Source: a virus
Strand: one strand, 5' to 3'
IMG/VR virus record: IMGVR_UViG_3300035682_000210
Location: 1 to 22,476 of that record
Length of the DNA: 22,476 nucleotides
This document shows positions 16,463 through 22,454 of the stretch, in pieces. The notes under the pieces are model-generated. The model saw only the letters and a list, made by a program, of their open reading frames with translations. It was not told where the DNA came from and did no database searches. Within the stretch, counting starts at the first letter, position 1. Each line of letters begins with the position of its first letter. A program made the translations under genes and the position numbers.

Positions 16463-16495
16463 TTAGTTTACTTTGGGTGTAGAAATGTAAACTAA
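16463..16495. repeat. 9-bp perfect inverted repeat in an intergenic gap
   Basis: TTAGTTTAC at 16463-16471 and GTAAACTAA at 16487-16495 are perfect reverse complements separated by 15 bases. The element sits between the split chaperone-like gene and the gp10-like gene. In minus-strand RNA it has no U tract after the stem, so it is not a canonical terminator. An operator or an mRNA hairpin affecting translation of the gp10-like gene are the options. Confidence 0.6.
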
Positions 16496-16502
16496 AAAAC
16501 AT

Positions 16503-17203
16503 TTATTTCTTTGGTTGATTATCAGCTTTGTCTTTTAAATAACATAGATGGTTCAAGAAGTCATAAGCGTTCATTTTAAAATAGTAGTTGAACTTAGACC
16601 TATCTTCTTTCGCAAATAGTTTATCAATTGTCGCATACCAAGACCACTTAGCAGAGAACCAATCCGACTCTTGTTCTTCTTCCTCCGTTTCCTTTTCTTT
16701 ATTAAAGAGGACTGGATACCCTCCGATAATTTCACTAAAAGAAGTGCAAAAAAAAACCCTATCGGATAAGCGACATCCACATCTAAATGAGATTGAAACA
16801 ACTCTGCCCTCCGATTAAACTCGGTCATCTGAACATCCTCATCTTTTTCCTTGTAGCACATAGTCGCTAAGATTAAATGTAGATTGTCTACAATCGCTTC
16901 TTTCTCCTTAGTCAAAGATGACATGGAAATAAACTGCTCAGTATTCCAATCGGTTAAATATTGATTGACAAAGAACCTTTCCCCTTTCACTTCAAACTCA
17001 GTTACCCACGCATCAGGGAATGTACTGATGTCGGGAATAATAACACTCTCTTGTTCCTTTAGAAAATCAGTCCACTTCATTCGTTTATATTCTGAAATAG
17101 GTTTGCCCGTTAGAACTGACAATACATTGTATGCCGTTCTTATTTCATTGTTGTCGCCTAACTTAATGGCGTTGTATAACTCTTGGTATGTTTTAATGTT
17201 CAT
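16503..17203 (-). CDS. Tail-assembly-chaperone-like protein read across two frames (frameshift at T9)
   Basis: Frame one runs from ATG at 17203 and stops at 16571, giving 210 residues. Its part up to PIGFFF (residue 152) looks genuine and contains WTDFLKEQESVI, KGERFFVNQYLTD and NLHLILATMCYKEK. After that it becomes a Lys/Arg run (IKKRKRRKKNKSR) typical of glutamate-rich DNA read out of frame. The -1 frame is open over the same bases and encodes FNKEKETEEEEQESDWFSAK, then WSWYATIDKLFAKED and NAYDFLNHLCYLKDKAD, ending TAA at 16503. That ending matches my memory of the C-terminus of this family in Bacteroidetes phages. Joining at the nine-T tract (16748-16756) gives about 233 residues. It starts in a four-base overlap with terminase. 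Tail chaperone function is inferred from position and the frameshift habit. Confidence 0.65.
16748..16756 (-). other. T9 slippery tract, candidate -1 frameshift site
   Basis: Nine consecutive T in the sense strand are read as three Phe codons between Gly (GGG) and Ala (GCA). The in-frame heptamer T-TTT-TTT fits the X-XXY-YYZ rule for -1 slippage, and the -1 frame after it encodes a sensible C-terminus. An alternative is a one-base undercall in the assembly, since ten T would also join the frames. A second, weaker site is the A-rich stretch around 16698-16708. Confidence 0.6.
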
Positions 17204-18426
17204 CGTATTCGGTATGTGCCAAGTCCTGGCTGTTGTATAATGTGGGTGAATCCGTATCTCATAGCATCCATTAAGTGGTTGTGTATGTCAATAGGTTCTC
17301 CCGTTGGTTTATTGTTGCGGTCAGTTGCCCAAACATAAGACCTCAATTCTTTGATAAGGTTTGTTGAGTGTTTAGTGACTAAAAGGTTTTGTTGCTGTAT
17401 CAATTGTATTCCGTGCAAGATTGAATCCTTACCTTTTAAAGCCCCCATGCACTTAAGACCATAGCTTTGCAGTTCAGCTATTGACTTAGGTTCTGCTGAG
17501 TCACAAATGACCATTGTCGGCTCATTGCGTATCATATCGAATATATTCTTATTGCTCAGTTCCTTTTGATAGATTAATTCGTGCAGGATAAACGAATCAT
17601 TGTACTTGTAAATGCCAATACAAGCCGTCGGGTCAACTGAATATCCAAAGTCTAATCCAATCCCTAAAAGTCTTGCATCATTCGGTAAATTATCTATTTG
17701 TTGCCAATTAGTAAATATCGTTCCTGAAAGCGAACCAACTAAACCTAATCCATATACTCGCCATCTATTAGCCCAATACCCATTTTTAATATTACTTTCG
17801 GCAAACAAGGACTCCCCTAATAATTCAGTATTAAAAAAACCTTTATCCCTATAATCTAATATGCTGTTAACTTCGCTTTGTGGCAAATATTCATTATCCT
17901 CAAATGTTAAAGTTATAAAGTTGTTATCATTTATGTATTCATCGCCCCAAAATAATTTATCAGGGTTATAATCTATTATTGTAAGTTTTGCCCTTGATAT
18001 GAATTGTACCGCAGTTTCAATATTCATCCTATCGGCTTCATTTATGTAAAGAATATCACGACGGAATCCCTTACCTATATCATTTACATCAGCCCCTAAG
18101 AAGTCTAAGTAAGAACCATTTGGATATTCATGCTTAGATTCTGATTTATTAAAATCGTTTTCTGTTTGAAATATACCCCAATCTTTGCAAATCTTCTTAT
18201 AATCCCTTATAACCGTTCTTTTCATCTTTGATAGTTCCGATGAAAGTATTGAGGCTTCTTTCTCTGAAGATAACAAAGCTTGAATAATTAACTCAATAAT
18301 TGAAATAGTCTTAGACGCACCTTGTCCACCCCTAATGACAAAAATACTTTCATTTGGATTAGAAAGTATTAAGTTAAGGATTTTAAAATACGCCCTCGAA
18401 TATTTATATTTATTGCCTGTTTCCAA
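17200..18426 (-). CDS. terL: Terminase large subunit
   Basis: This is the DNA packaging motor, an ATPase that pumps DNA through the portal with a nuclease that cuts concatemers. In 408 residues it shows Walker A GGQGASKT at 33-40, a Walker B DILYINEAD at 124-132 with catalytic Glu130, and an RNase H-like nuclease domain. The acidic residues are Asp259 (GLDFGYSVDPTA), Asp309 (VICDSAEPKS) and Asp387 (NHLMDAMRYG). The length is normal for the phage terminase large subunit (PBSX/Terminase_6-like). The start must be TTG at 18424-18426, because the frame is closed by a TAA about 20 bases upstream and no early ATG exists. It overlaps the small subunit gene by 17 bases. The weak start may keep its level below the small subunit. 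Its TGA overlaps the next ATG. Confidence 0.93.
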   Translation of the reverse strand: METGNKYKYSRAYFKILNLILSNPNESIFVIRGGQGASKTISIIELIIQALLSSEKEASILSSELSKMKRTVIRDYKKICKDWGIFQTENDFNKSESKHEYPNGSYLDFLGADVNDIGKGFRRDILYINEADRMNIETAVQFISRAKLTIIDYNPDKLFWGDEYINDNNFITLTFEDNEYLPQSEVNSILDYRDKGFFNTELLGESLFAESNIKNGYWANRWRVYGLGLVGSLSGTIFTNWQQIDNLPNDARLLGIGLDFGYSVDPTACIGIYKYNDSFILHELIYQKELSNKNIFDMIRNEPTMVICDSAEPKSIAELQSYGLKCMGALKGKDSILHGIQLIQQQNLLVTKHSTNLIKELRSYVWATDRNNKPTGEPIDIHNHLMDAMRYGFTHIIQQPGLGTYRIR

Positions 18427-18838
18427 TGTCAGGGATGTTTGGAATATTTAAAGTCCCTTTTAATTCTGTTTCGCTTTGTTCTTTTAAGCCTACGATTCTA
18501 TTGCCCATACTTGCGTTATAAAACCCTAATAGTGTACCAGTCTTTATACTTGCGTCTCTCTCATTCTTTATGTGCGTAACGATACCCCAAAACTCTTCTT
18601 CATAAATACTTGTTTGTTCAAAATAATGGTGAATACTTCTATTGTATTTGTTATAATACCATGAAACAAACCCACTTAAATCGTAAGGCATTGGGGGGTA
18701 ATCTTCTACTCTTATACCATCCTTACCTACATATTGAACCTTAGCCCATTTTCTTGCTTCATCGTCTAAATGTTGTTTATAGTCTTTCCATGCGTTCAAT
18801 AACTCATCTGCTGTCTTGAATATTCTTGTCGGGTGCAT
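18410..18838 (-). CDS. terS: Terminase small subunit
   Basis: The 142 residue product lies directly before the large subunit and overlaps it by 17 bases. It starts MHPTRIFKTADELLNAWKDY, then has a helical DNA-binding-like core with DLSGFVSWYYNKYNRSIHHYF and EEEFWGIVTHIKNERDASIKTG, then LLGFYNASMGNRIVGLKEQSE. The I-x-x-x-R/K-x-x-x-x-K/E-G-x-x-x-G-x-x-N-x-x-x-x-x-R-x-x-G-L-K-E pattern is that of P22 gp3/DNA-packaging-type small subunits found in Bacteroidetes phages. Such proteins form rings that recognise the packaging site and stimulate the large subunit. The C-terminal ~20 residues are Pro/Asn-rich and may contact TerL. It starts one base after the stop of the 48 residue gene (TAA-T-ATG). 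Confidence 0.83.
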   Translation of the reverse strand: MHPTRIFKTADELLNAWKDYKQHLDDEARKWAKVQYVGKDGIRVEDYPPMPYDLSGFVSWYYNKYNRSIHHYFEQTSIYEEEFWGIVTHIKNERDASIKTGTLLGFYNASMGNRIVGLKEQSETELKGTLNIPNIPDIGNRQ

Positions 18839-18839
18839 A

Positions 18840-18986
18840 TTATTTTTGTCTAATTATGTCTAAGTAAAGGTAAAATAGTCTATTGTCGGTTGTAAAGTTA
18901 CTTGTAAACTGAGGGCGTTTAATCTTTGGTGTTGCCTCTCCTTGTTTACTGTACTTGTCAATGTCGGTTTTTTGTTTTGGTTTCAT
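18840..18986 (-). CDS. Small basic protein upstream of terminase, 48 aa
   Basis: The ORF starts MKPKQKTDIDKYSKQGEATP and ends FYLYLDIIRQK. It is strongly basic in the first half with a probable helix at the end. Its ATG overlaps the TGA of the 76 residue gene (ATGA), and its TAA is one base before the small terminase start, so it exactly fills the only 140-base hole in this part of the cluster. Both junctions match the packing used throughout the window, which is the main reason to accept it. I know no family. Its location before terS would allow a DNA-packaging accessory role, but that is a guess. Confidence 0.6.
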   Translation of the reverse strand: MKPKQKTDIDKYSKQGEATPKIKRPQFTSNFTTDNRLFYLYLDIIRQK

Positions 18987-19213
18987 ACTTGTTTTGGGTT
19001 AATATAAATATCCATAAATTCTTGTAAGCTTAGCCAACTAATCCACTCCATACCTCCTGAATAGAACGAGGTGTATTCCAACCCGTCATAGTCGGTGTAT
19101 GGGGCAAAGCTATCCATAGTAAGAAAGTATCTCTTTACTACATTGCAATCCGTTAAACTATAAAAGTCTTCTTCCTCTTGTTTAGCCGTTAGTTCAAATA
19201 CTTCAATCCACAT
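18983..19213 (-). CDS. Hypothetical acidic protein, 76 aa
   Basis: I do not recognise this protein. It begins MWIEVFELTAKQEEEDFYSL and is acidic and aromatic-rich (YTDYDGLEYTSFYSG, WISWLSLQEFMDIY). It starts one base after the exonuclease stop (TAA-T-ATG) and ends in a four-base overlap with the 48 residue ORF. The bases before its ATG (AAAATACTATTAAT) resemble those before the exonuclease start. Compact acidic proteins of this size in phages often mimic DNA or act as small inhibitors, but nothing here shows that. Confidence 0.65.
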   Translation of the reverse strand: MWIEVFELTAKQEEEDFYSLTDCNVVKRYFLTMDSFAPYTDYDGLEYTSFYSGGMEWISWLSLQEFMDIYINPKQV

Positions 19214-19214
19214 A

Positions 19215-19958
19215 TTAATAGTATTTTAAATTGTTGCCTGATACTGTATGGAATTTACTACACATATTGCATTTCATTTGAAACTTTTGATATCCCGATA
19301 CGCTTATTCTCTTTCTATGCACCCCTAAGTCAGTTGATCCACATTCTGGACATGAATGCTTCTTGCCTCCGTTTAACATGCCGTGATGAAGTTTTGGGAC
19401 TAAATGGCCTTGCATCTTTAGATATACCTTTTCGAGTATCTCAACATCTACCTTGCAATATTCAATCATTTGCCCCATTGCAACTTTATCCTTTTCGAGT
19501 ACTATGTCTTTCCAAAGATTGTATGTAGTTTTGATTTTTTGACCTACTCCTAAATATTGTGCAATGTAATCTAACTTATTAGAATTGAATCTAAACTTAC
19601 TGCGAGAGTGTTTAAGCGTGTCTATCGTATCGTAAGTAGGGAACATATCAACTCCATGAAATAAACATCGTGTACGGATAAATGATAAATCGTACTTATC
19701 TCCGTTATGTCCTACCATTTCATCACACTCGTTTGCTATCTTGATAAATTCAGTTAGCATCTTCTTATCGTCTTGTTTAGAATCCCATTGAAGACTATAA
19801 ACTTTGTCTTGCCCTTGCCATTTATAGCAAATGCAAATTATCGCTCTTTCTTTTATGATGTTTTCGGGTGCTATGTTTAGCTTAAACCCTGCTGACCAAA
19901 ACAAACCTATATTAGGACTTGTTTCAATATCGAAGAATAGTCTTTTAGGTGTGGTCAT
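19215..19958 (-). CDS. DnaQ/YprB-type exonuclease with C-terminal zinc ribbon
   Basis: The first ~185 residues are an RNase H-like 3'-5' exonuclease domain of the YprB/RNase_H_2 type. Exo I is FFDIETSP with Asp10 and Glu12, Exo II is GHNGDKYDL with Asn85 and Asp90, and Exo III is YCKVDVEIL with Tyr167 and Asp171. These residues would bind two metal ions and cleave DNA or RNA ends. The C-terminus adds a zinc ribbon: Cys203/Cys206 (CPEC) and Cys230/Cys233 (CNMC), probably for nucleic-acid binding. No polymerase domain is attached. Phage enzymes of this type are often called DNA polymerase proofreading or RNase H-like proteins. Its location next to terminase would suit end trimming or host nucleic-acid degradation. 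It is preceded by a 25-base A/T gap with a TATAAT element. Confidence 0.85.
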   Translation of the reverse strand: MTTPKRLFFDIETSPNIGLFWSAGFKLNIAPENIIKERAIICICYKWQGQDKVYSLQWDSKQDDKKMLTEFIKIANECDEMVGHNGDKYDLSFIRTRCLFHGVDMFPTYDTIDTLKHSRSKFRFNSNKLDYIAQYLGVGQKIKTTYNLWKDIVLEKDKVAMGQMIEYCKVDVEILEKVYLKMQGHLVPKLHHGMLNGGKKHSCPECGSTDLGVHRKRISVSGYQKFQMKCNMCSKFHTVSGNNLKYY

Positions 19959-19962
19959 ATAA

Positions 19963-19972
19963 TAGTATTATA
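19963..19972 (-). promoter_or_regulatory. TATAATACTA element four bases before ATG
   Basis: In the 25-base gap upstream of the exonuclease start, the sense strand reads TATAATACTA then TTAT and ATG. It shares the TATAATA core with the three boxes elsewhere but has a one-base longer spacer and a different end. It is the only other clear gap in this half of the cluster, so it may be a weaker member of the same motif. Confidence 0.35.
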
Positions 19973-19983
19973 TTGTTTTTTGT

Positions 19984-20547
19984 TTAAAGTTTTTGTATTA
20001 TCGCCTCAATCTGATATTCACCGTTTCCGTGTTTTTCTGGTTCATCCTTATTTGTTGAGGTGTCATTGGTTTGAATGCTGATTATTTTATAGTTAAAATT
20101 CCTGCAACCTACTTCGATAAGGTGTTTTAAACTTCGGGTGTCGGGTAGGTCTTCGGTGTCAGGTAGAATGAAATACTTATGGTCTTTATTCCATTTACTC
20201 GGCATCTTGGTTTTACGTTCATACAAATCTCTATGAGGCACGGCCATAATTAAATATCCGTTAGGCTTAGTGATTCGCATCCAATTCATAATCGCCAGTT
20301 CGGGGCGGTCAAGGTGTTCGAGTAAGTGAGAATTATAAACTAAGTCATAGGTATTATTAGGTACTGACTCCATCAACTCTGCATTTCCGTTGTCCTTATC
20401 CCATGTGTCGCACCAATCAGTTAAGGCATCAGCACCATCGTGTGTGTCTATTCGACCAACTCCAATGTCAATTACTTTTCCTTGAACATATTTGTCAAAG
20501 AATCCGTTTGCTTCTCTGCGTGGTTTACTTTTAGATGTTTCTGCCAT
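19984..20547 (-). CDS. Class I SAM-dependent methyltransferase (187 aa)
   Basis: The fold is visible from KVIDIGVGR at 24-32 (motif I, SAM binding). YDLVYNSHLLEHLDRPELAI at 67-86 is the Methyltransf_11-type motif IV with the L-x-H-L-x-H-like segment, and RITKPNGYLIMAVPHRDLYE is motif VI. SKWNKDHKYFILP in the second half is a segment I associate with phage-encoded methyltransferases near glycan genes. The acceptor is unknown: it lacks the DPPY/NPPF motif of DNA amino-methyltransferases, so sugar or small-molecule methylation is more likely than DNA adenine methylation. It starts two bases after the 99 residue gene (TAA-TC-ATG). Together with the second methyltransferase and the glycosyltransferase it forms a modification module. 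Confidence 0.8.
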   Translation of the reverse strand: MAETSKSKPRREANGFFDKYVQGKVIDIGVGRIDTHDGADALTDWCDTWDKDNGNAELMESVPNNTYDLVYNSHLLEHLDRPELAIMNWMRITKPNGYLIMAVPHRDLYERKTKMPSKWNKDHKYFILPDTEDLPDTRSLKHLIEVGCRNFNYKIISIQTNDTSTNKDEPEKHGNGEYQIEAIIQKL

Positions 20548-20549
20548 GA

Positions 20550-20849
20550 TTAATATTTGTTTAGTTTTGAATCAACATATTCTTTCAATCTTTCAATTGT
20601 TTTTCTTGATGGTCTAATATTGTTTGGCATATTTTTATTGCAATATGGTGTGCCGTAACCGTAAGGATAATGCTCAACCCAAACTCTTATCTCTCCAAAT
20701 TGTATTTGAAAAAAATTTACACCATCCATAAAATAATTTATTACCCCATTATCTTCGTCAATTAATCTATTTAATTCAATATCCCATCGTTTTGAATAGC
20801 GGTCATTCAGATGCCACCAAATAGGATTTAGTATGTATTTTAGTTTCAT
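20550..20849 (-). CDS. Conserved small phage protein, 99 aa
   Basis: The product starts MKLKYILNPIWWHLNDRYSK and contains VWVEHYPYGYGTPYCNK followed by NIRPSRKTIERL. The V-W-x-x-x-Y-P-Y-x-x-G-x-P and R-P-S-R-x-T motifs are, from memory, shared by small uncharacterised proteins of many tailed phages. No enzyme is known for them. The protein has no membrane segment or signal peptide. Its ATG overlaps the TGA of the methyltransferase before it, and it is followed two bases later by the other methyltransferase, so the three are expressed together. Confidence 0.7.
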   Translation of the reverse strand: MKLKYILNPIWWHLNDRYSKRWDIELNRLIDEDNGVINYFMDGVNFFQIQFGEIRVWVEHYPYGYGTPYCNKNMPNNIRPSRKTIERLKEYVDSKLNKY

Positions 20850-21496
20850 ATTTTTTTTGCAGTTATTTGTTCGTGACCTACTTTGTGCCTATCTACTTTC
20901 AAGACTTCAAAGCCGTTCTTAAGTAATAGTTCTTTTAAATCTTCAATTCCGTATATCCAAATATGCTCTAAGCCGTTAAACATCTTGTCATCCATTTGAC
21001 CGTCCTCAAGGATTATAGGGCTCTGAATAATCAAATGTCCACCCGTTACCATTAAACGGTTGCACTCAGCTAAGAAGCCGTTTGAATATTCAATATGTTC
21101 AAAAACATCTAAGGCTATTATGTTTGAAAATTGTTTCCATACCCAATACTTTGTTATCTCAGGGAAAAATCCAAAATGCAAAACTGCCCCTCTTGAATAC
21201 TTTTCTATTTGTTCTTTGTACTTTGAATCTACTTCTATACCTACACAAGCAAAATCAGCCTCACACATTTCTCCAAGCAATACACCTGGCGAACAAGCAA
21301 TCTCTAAATTTCTCCAAGGGAAAAGGTGGGTTAAGTTTTCAATTACAAGTCTATTCTTGTCTACAACATTAGACACTTGTTCGTCAATGGATGACCTTAT
21401 CGGTGTACTCCAATAGTTATCAGTGTATATCTCTTGAGGGTTACCAAAGACTTTGCTCTTGTAACTGTTCCCTATTTTCTCGTATTCGCTTATCAT
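20846..21496 (-). CDS. Class I SAM-dependent methyltransferase (216 aa), degenerate motif I
   Basis: A Rossmann-type methyltransferase core is visible from about residue 60. NLEIACSPGVLLGE (63-76) stands in for motif I, CVGIEVD (84-90) is the ribose-binding acidic motif II, and IIALDVFEHIEYSN (116-129) with MVTGGHLIIQSP gives motifs IV-VI. Motif I has Ser-Pro where Gly-x-Gly is usual, so SAM binding may be altered. The N-terminal 60 residues are not typical of the core. The D-V-F-E-H-I-E segment is that of glycan/lipid/small-molecule methyltransferases, not DNA ones. The ATG overlaps the stop of the 63 residue gene (ATGA). Confidence 0.75.
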   Translation of the reverse strand: MISEYEKIGNSYKSKVFGNPQEIYTDNYWSTPIRSSIDEQVSNVVDKNRLVIENLTHLFPWRNLEIACSPGVLLGEMCEADFACVGIEVDSKYKEQIEKYSRGAVLHFGFFPEITKYWVWKQFSNIIALDVFEHIEYSNGFLAECNRLMVTGGHLIIQSPIILEDGQMDDKMFNGLEHIWIYGIEDLKELLLKNGFEVLKVDRHKVGHEQITAKKI

Positions 21497-21684
21497 AATT
21501 GTTCTATTTCTTTTTTAACTAATTCCCAATATACTATACTTACATAATCTTCCAATCGATTAAAAGCATCTATTGTTTCATCTACACAAATCAATGCACA
21601 TTGTTTGGCTACATACATTTCGTGGCTTTCTCTTTGAAAAGTAAACTTGTTTACTAATTCTTTCGCCTTTTCTTTTGCGTTCAT
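21493..21684 (-). CDS. Small conserved helical phage protein, 63 aa
   Basis: It starts MNAKEKAKELVNKFTFQRES, then CALICVDETIDAF and YWELVKKEIEQL. The A-K-E-L-x-x-K-F start, the A-K-Q-C-A-L-I-x-V-D-E middle and the Y-W-x-x-V-K-x-E-I-x-x-L end are familiar from many Bacteroidetes phage small proteins, which are not characterised. The pattern is almost all helical. Both ends show ATGA overlaps, with the glycosyltransferase before it and the methyltransferase after it, which strongly supports it as a real gene. Confidence 0.75.
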   Translation of the reverse strand: MNAKEKAKELVNKFTFQRESHEMYVAKQCALICVDETIDAFNRLEDYVSIVYWELVKKEIEQL

Positions 21685-22454
21685 AATGTTTTATCTAAAA
21701 TGTTTTTAAATTGTTCGTTGGTGTGGAAAGTAAACCACTCGCCTCCTTGAGGGATGACATTAGGGGCATAGACATATTGTTCTAACACTCTTTTTACTTT
21801 TAATTGTTCTGCGATACTAAAGGCTAAACTTTGACCGCCTATAAATAACTTGCAACCATTAATCGCTATCGCCATCTCTAAAGCGTTTGAAACTTTTAAG
21901 TGTTGTATCTTATCATTATGAATAGAAAAGCGTTTAAACTCTTTCTCAGTGCCTACAAAGTATACATTGTCATGCTTCTCTAAGACTGAATAATCAATAA
22001 AGAAGTTATTGTATCGAGTAGTTCGGTTTACGATTATGTAATTGTTGCCGATGTTCTCAGGGATGAATAAACATTGCTTTGAAAGGTTCGGTCTAAATTC
22101 GTGATAAGCATTCGCTATCCAGTTTTGAATGTTCCCTGCACTTAGGTTTTTAAATTCCTTTCTGAATGAATCTATATCAAAATCGAATACCATGTTTTCT
22201 CCTTTGGCTAATTTGATAACATCATGTATGTAAGGTTGTGCCTTTAACAATGGTGCAAGAAAATCAAACATAAAGTCATTCATCATTACCGCCCCCGTTG
22301 GATGTGTCTCTAAAGTGAAACCACTTGGAACATCCATTTTAATATAGTAAACAAATTTACAGTCATTGTCTAAACTATATTGATACAAGCTACTCAACGA
22401 GTAAACTATATCTCCTGCGTTTCCGCTACAATTTACCTTAATGTATTTTTTCAT
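21681..22454 (-). CDS. GT9-like glycosyltransferase (ADP-heptose transferase-like)
   Basis: The 257 residue protein has a GT-B-like layout. The N-terminus has SGNAGDIVYSLSSLYQ, like the G-D-I/V-V-x-S-L-P loop of LPS heptosyltransferases. The middle has NYIIVNRTTRYNN and VYFVGTEKEFKRF. The C-terminus has FIGGQSLAFSIAEQ (204-217) followed by KVKRVLEQ, similar to the nucleotide-sugar binding end of GT9 enzymes. It is shorter than typical heptosyltransferases (~320-350 residues), so some loops are missing. A role in adding sugar to virion proteins, host surface glycan or modified DNA is possible; the acceptor cannot be seen. The true start is ATG at 22452-22454 with a stop-rich A/T leader. It overlaps the next gene by four bases. 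Confidence 0.65.
   Translation of the reverse strand: MKKYIKVNCSGNAGDIVYSLSSLYQYSLDNDCKFVYYIKMDVPSGFTLETHPTGAVMMNDFMFDFLAPLLKAQPYIHDVIKLAKGENMVFDFDIDSFRKEFKNLSAGNIQNWIANAYHEFRPNLSKQCLFIPENIGNNYIIVNRTTRYNNFFIDYSVLEKHDNVYFVGTEKEFKRFSIHNDKIQHLKVSNALEMAIAINGCKLFIGGQSLAFSIAEQLKVKRVLEQYVYAPNVIPQGGEWFTFHTNEQFKNILDKTL

Noticed and set aside
16425-16502. 25-codon minus-strand ORF (MFFSLHFYTQSKLSIELDYI...) filling the gap between the split gene and the gp10-like gene
   Set aside because: It starts directly after the TAA at 16503 and overlaps the next start by 14 bases, which fits the packing, but it is very short, contains the inverted repeat and resembles nothing known. Evidence is too thin for a gene call.
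16571-16747. Frame-one C-terminus of the split gene (ALLLVKLSEG, then a Lys/Arg run) as the real protein end
   Set aside because: The basic run is what glutamate-rich DNA gives when read one base off, and the -1 frame gives a family-like ending. It remains possible as the minor product if frameshifting is programmed.
19215-19958. Replicative DNA polymerase
   Set aside because: Only the exonuclease motifs and a zinc ribbon are present, and there is no polymerase palm motif in 247 residues.
19959-19983. AT palindrome-like stretch around TAATAGTATTA as a terminator
   Set aside because: The stem would be all A-T and short, without a T tract in the right place. It is better explained as part of the leader of the exonuclease gene.
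19984-21496. DNA restriction-modification methyltransferases
   Set aside because: Neither protein has the DPPY/NPPY or Pro-Cys catalytic motifs of DNA methyltransferases, and no restriction enzyme is nearby.
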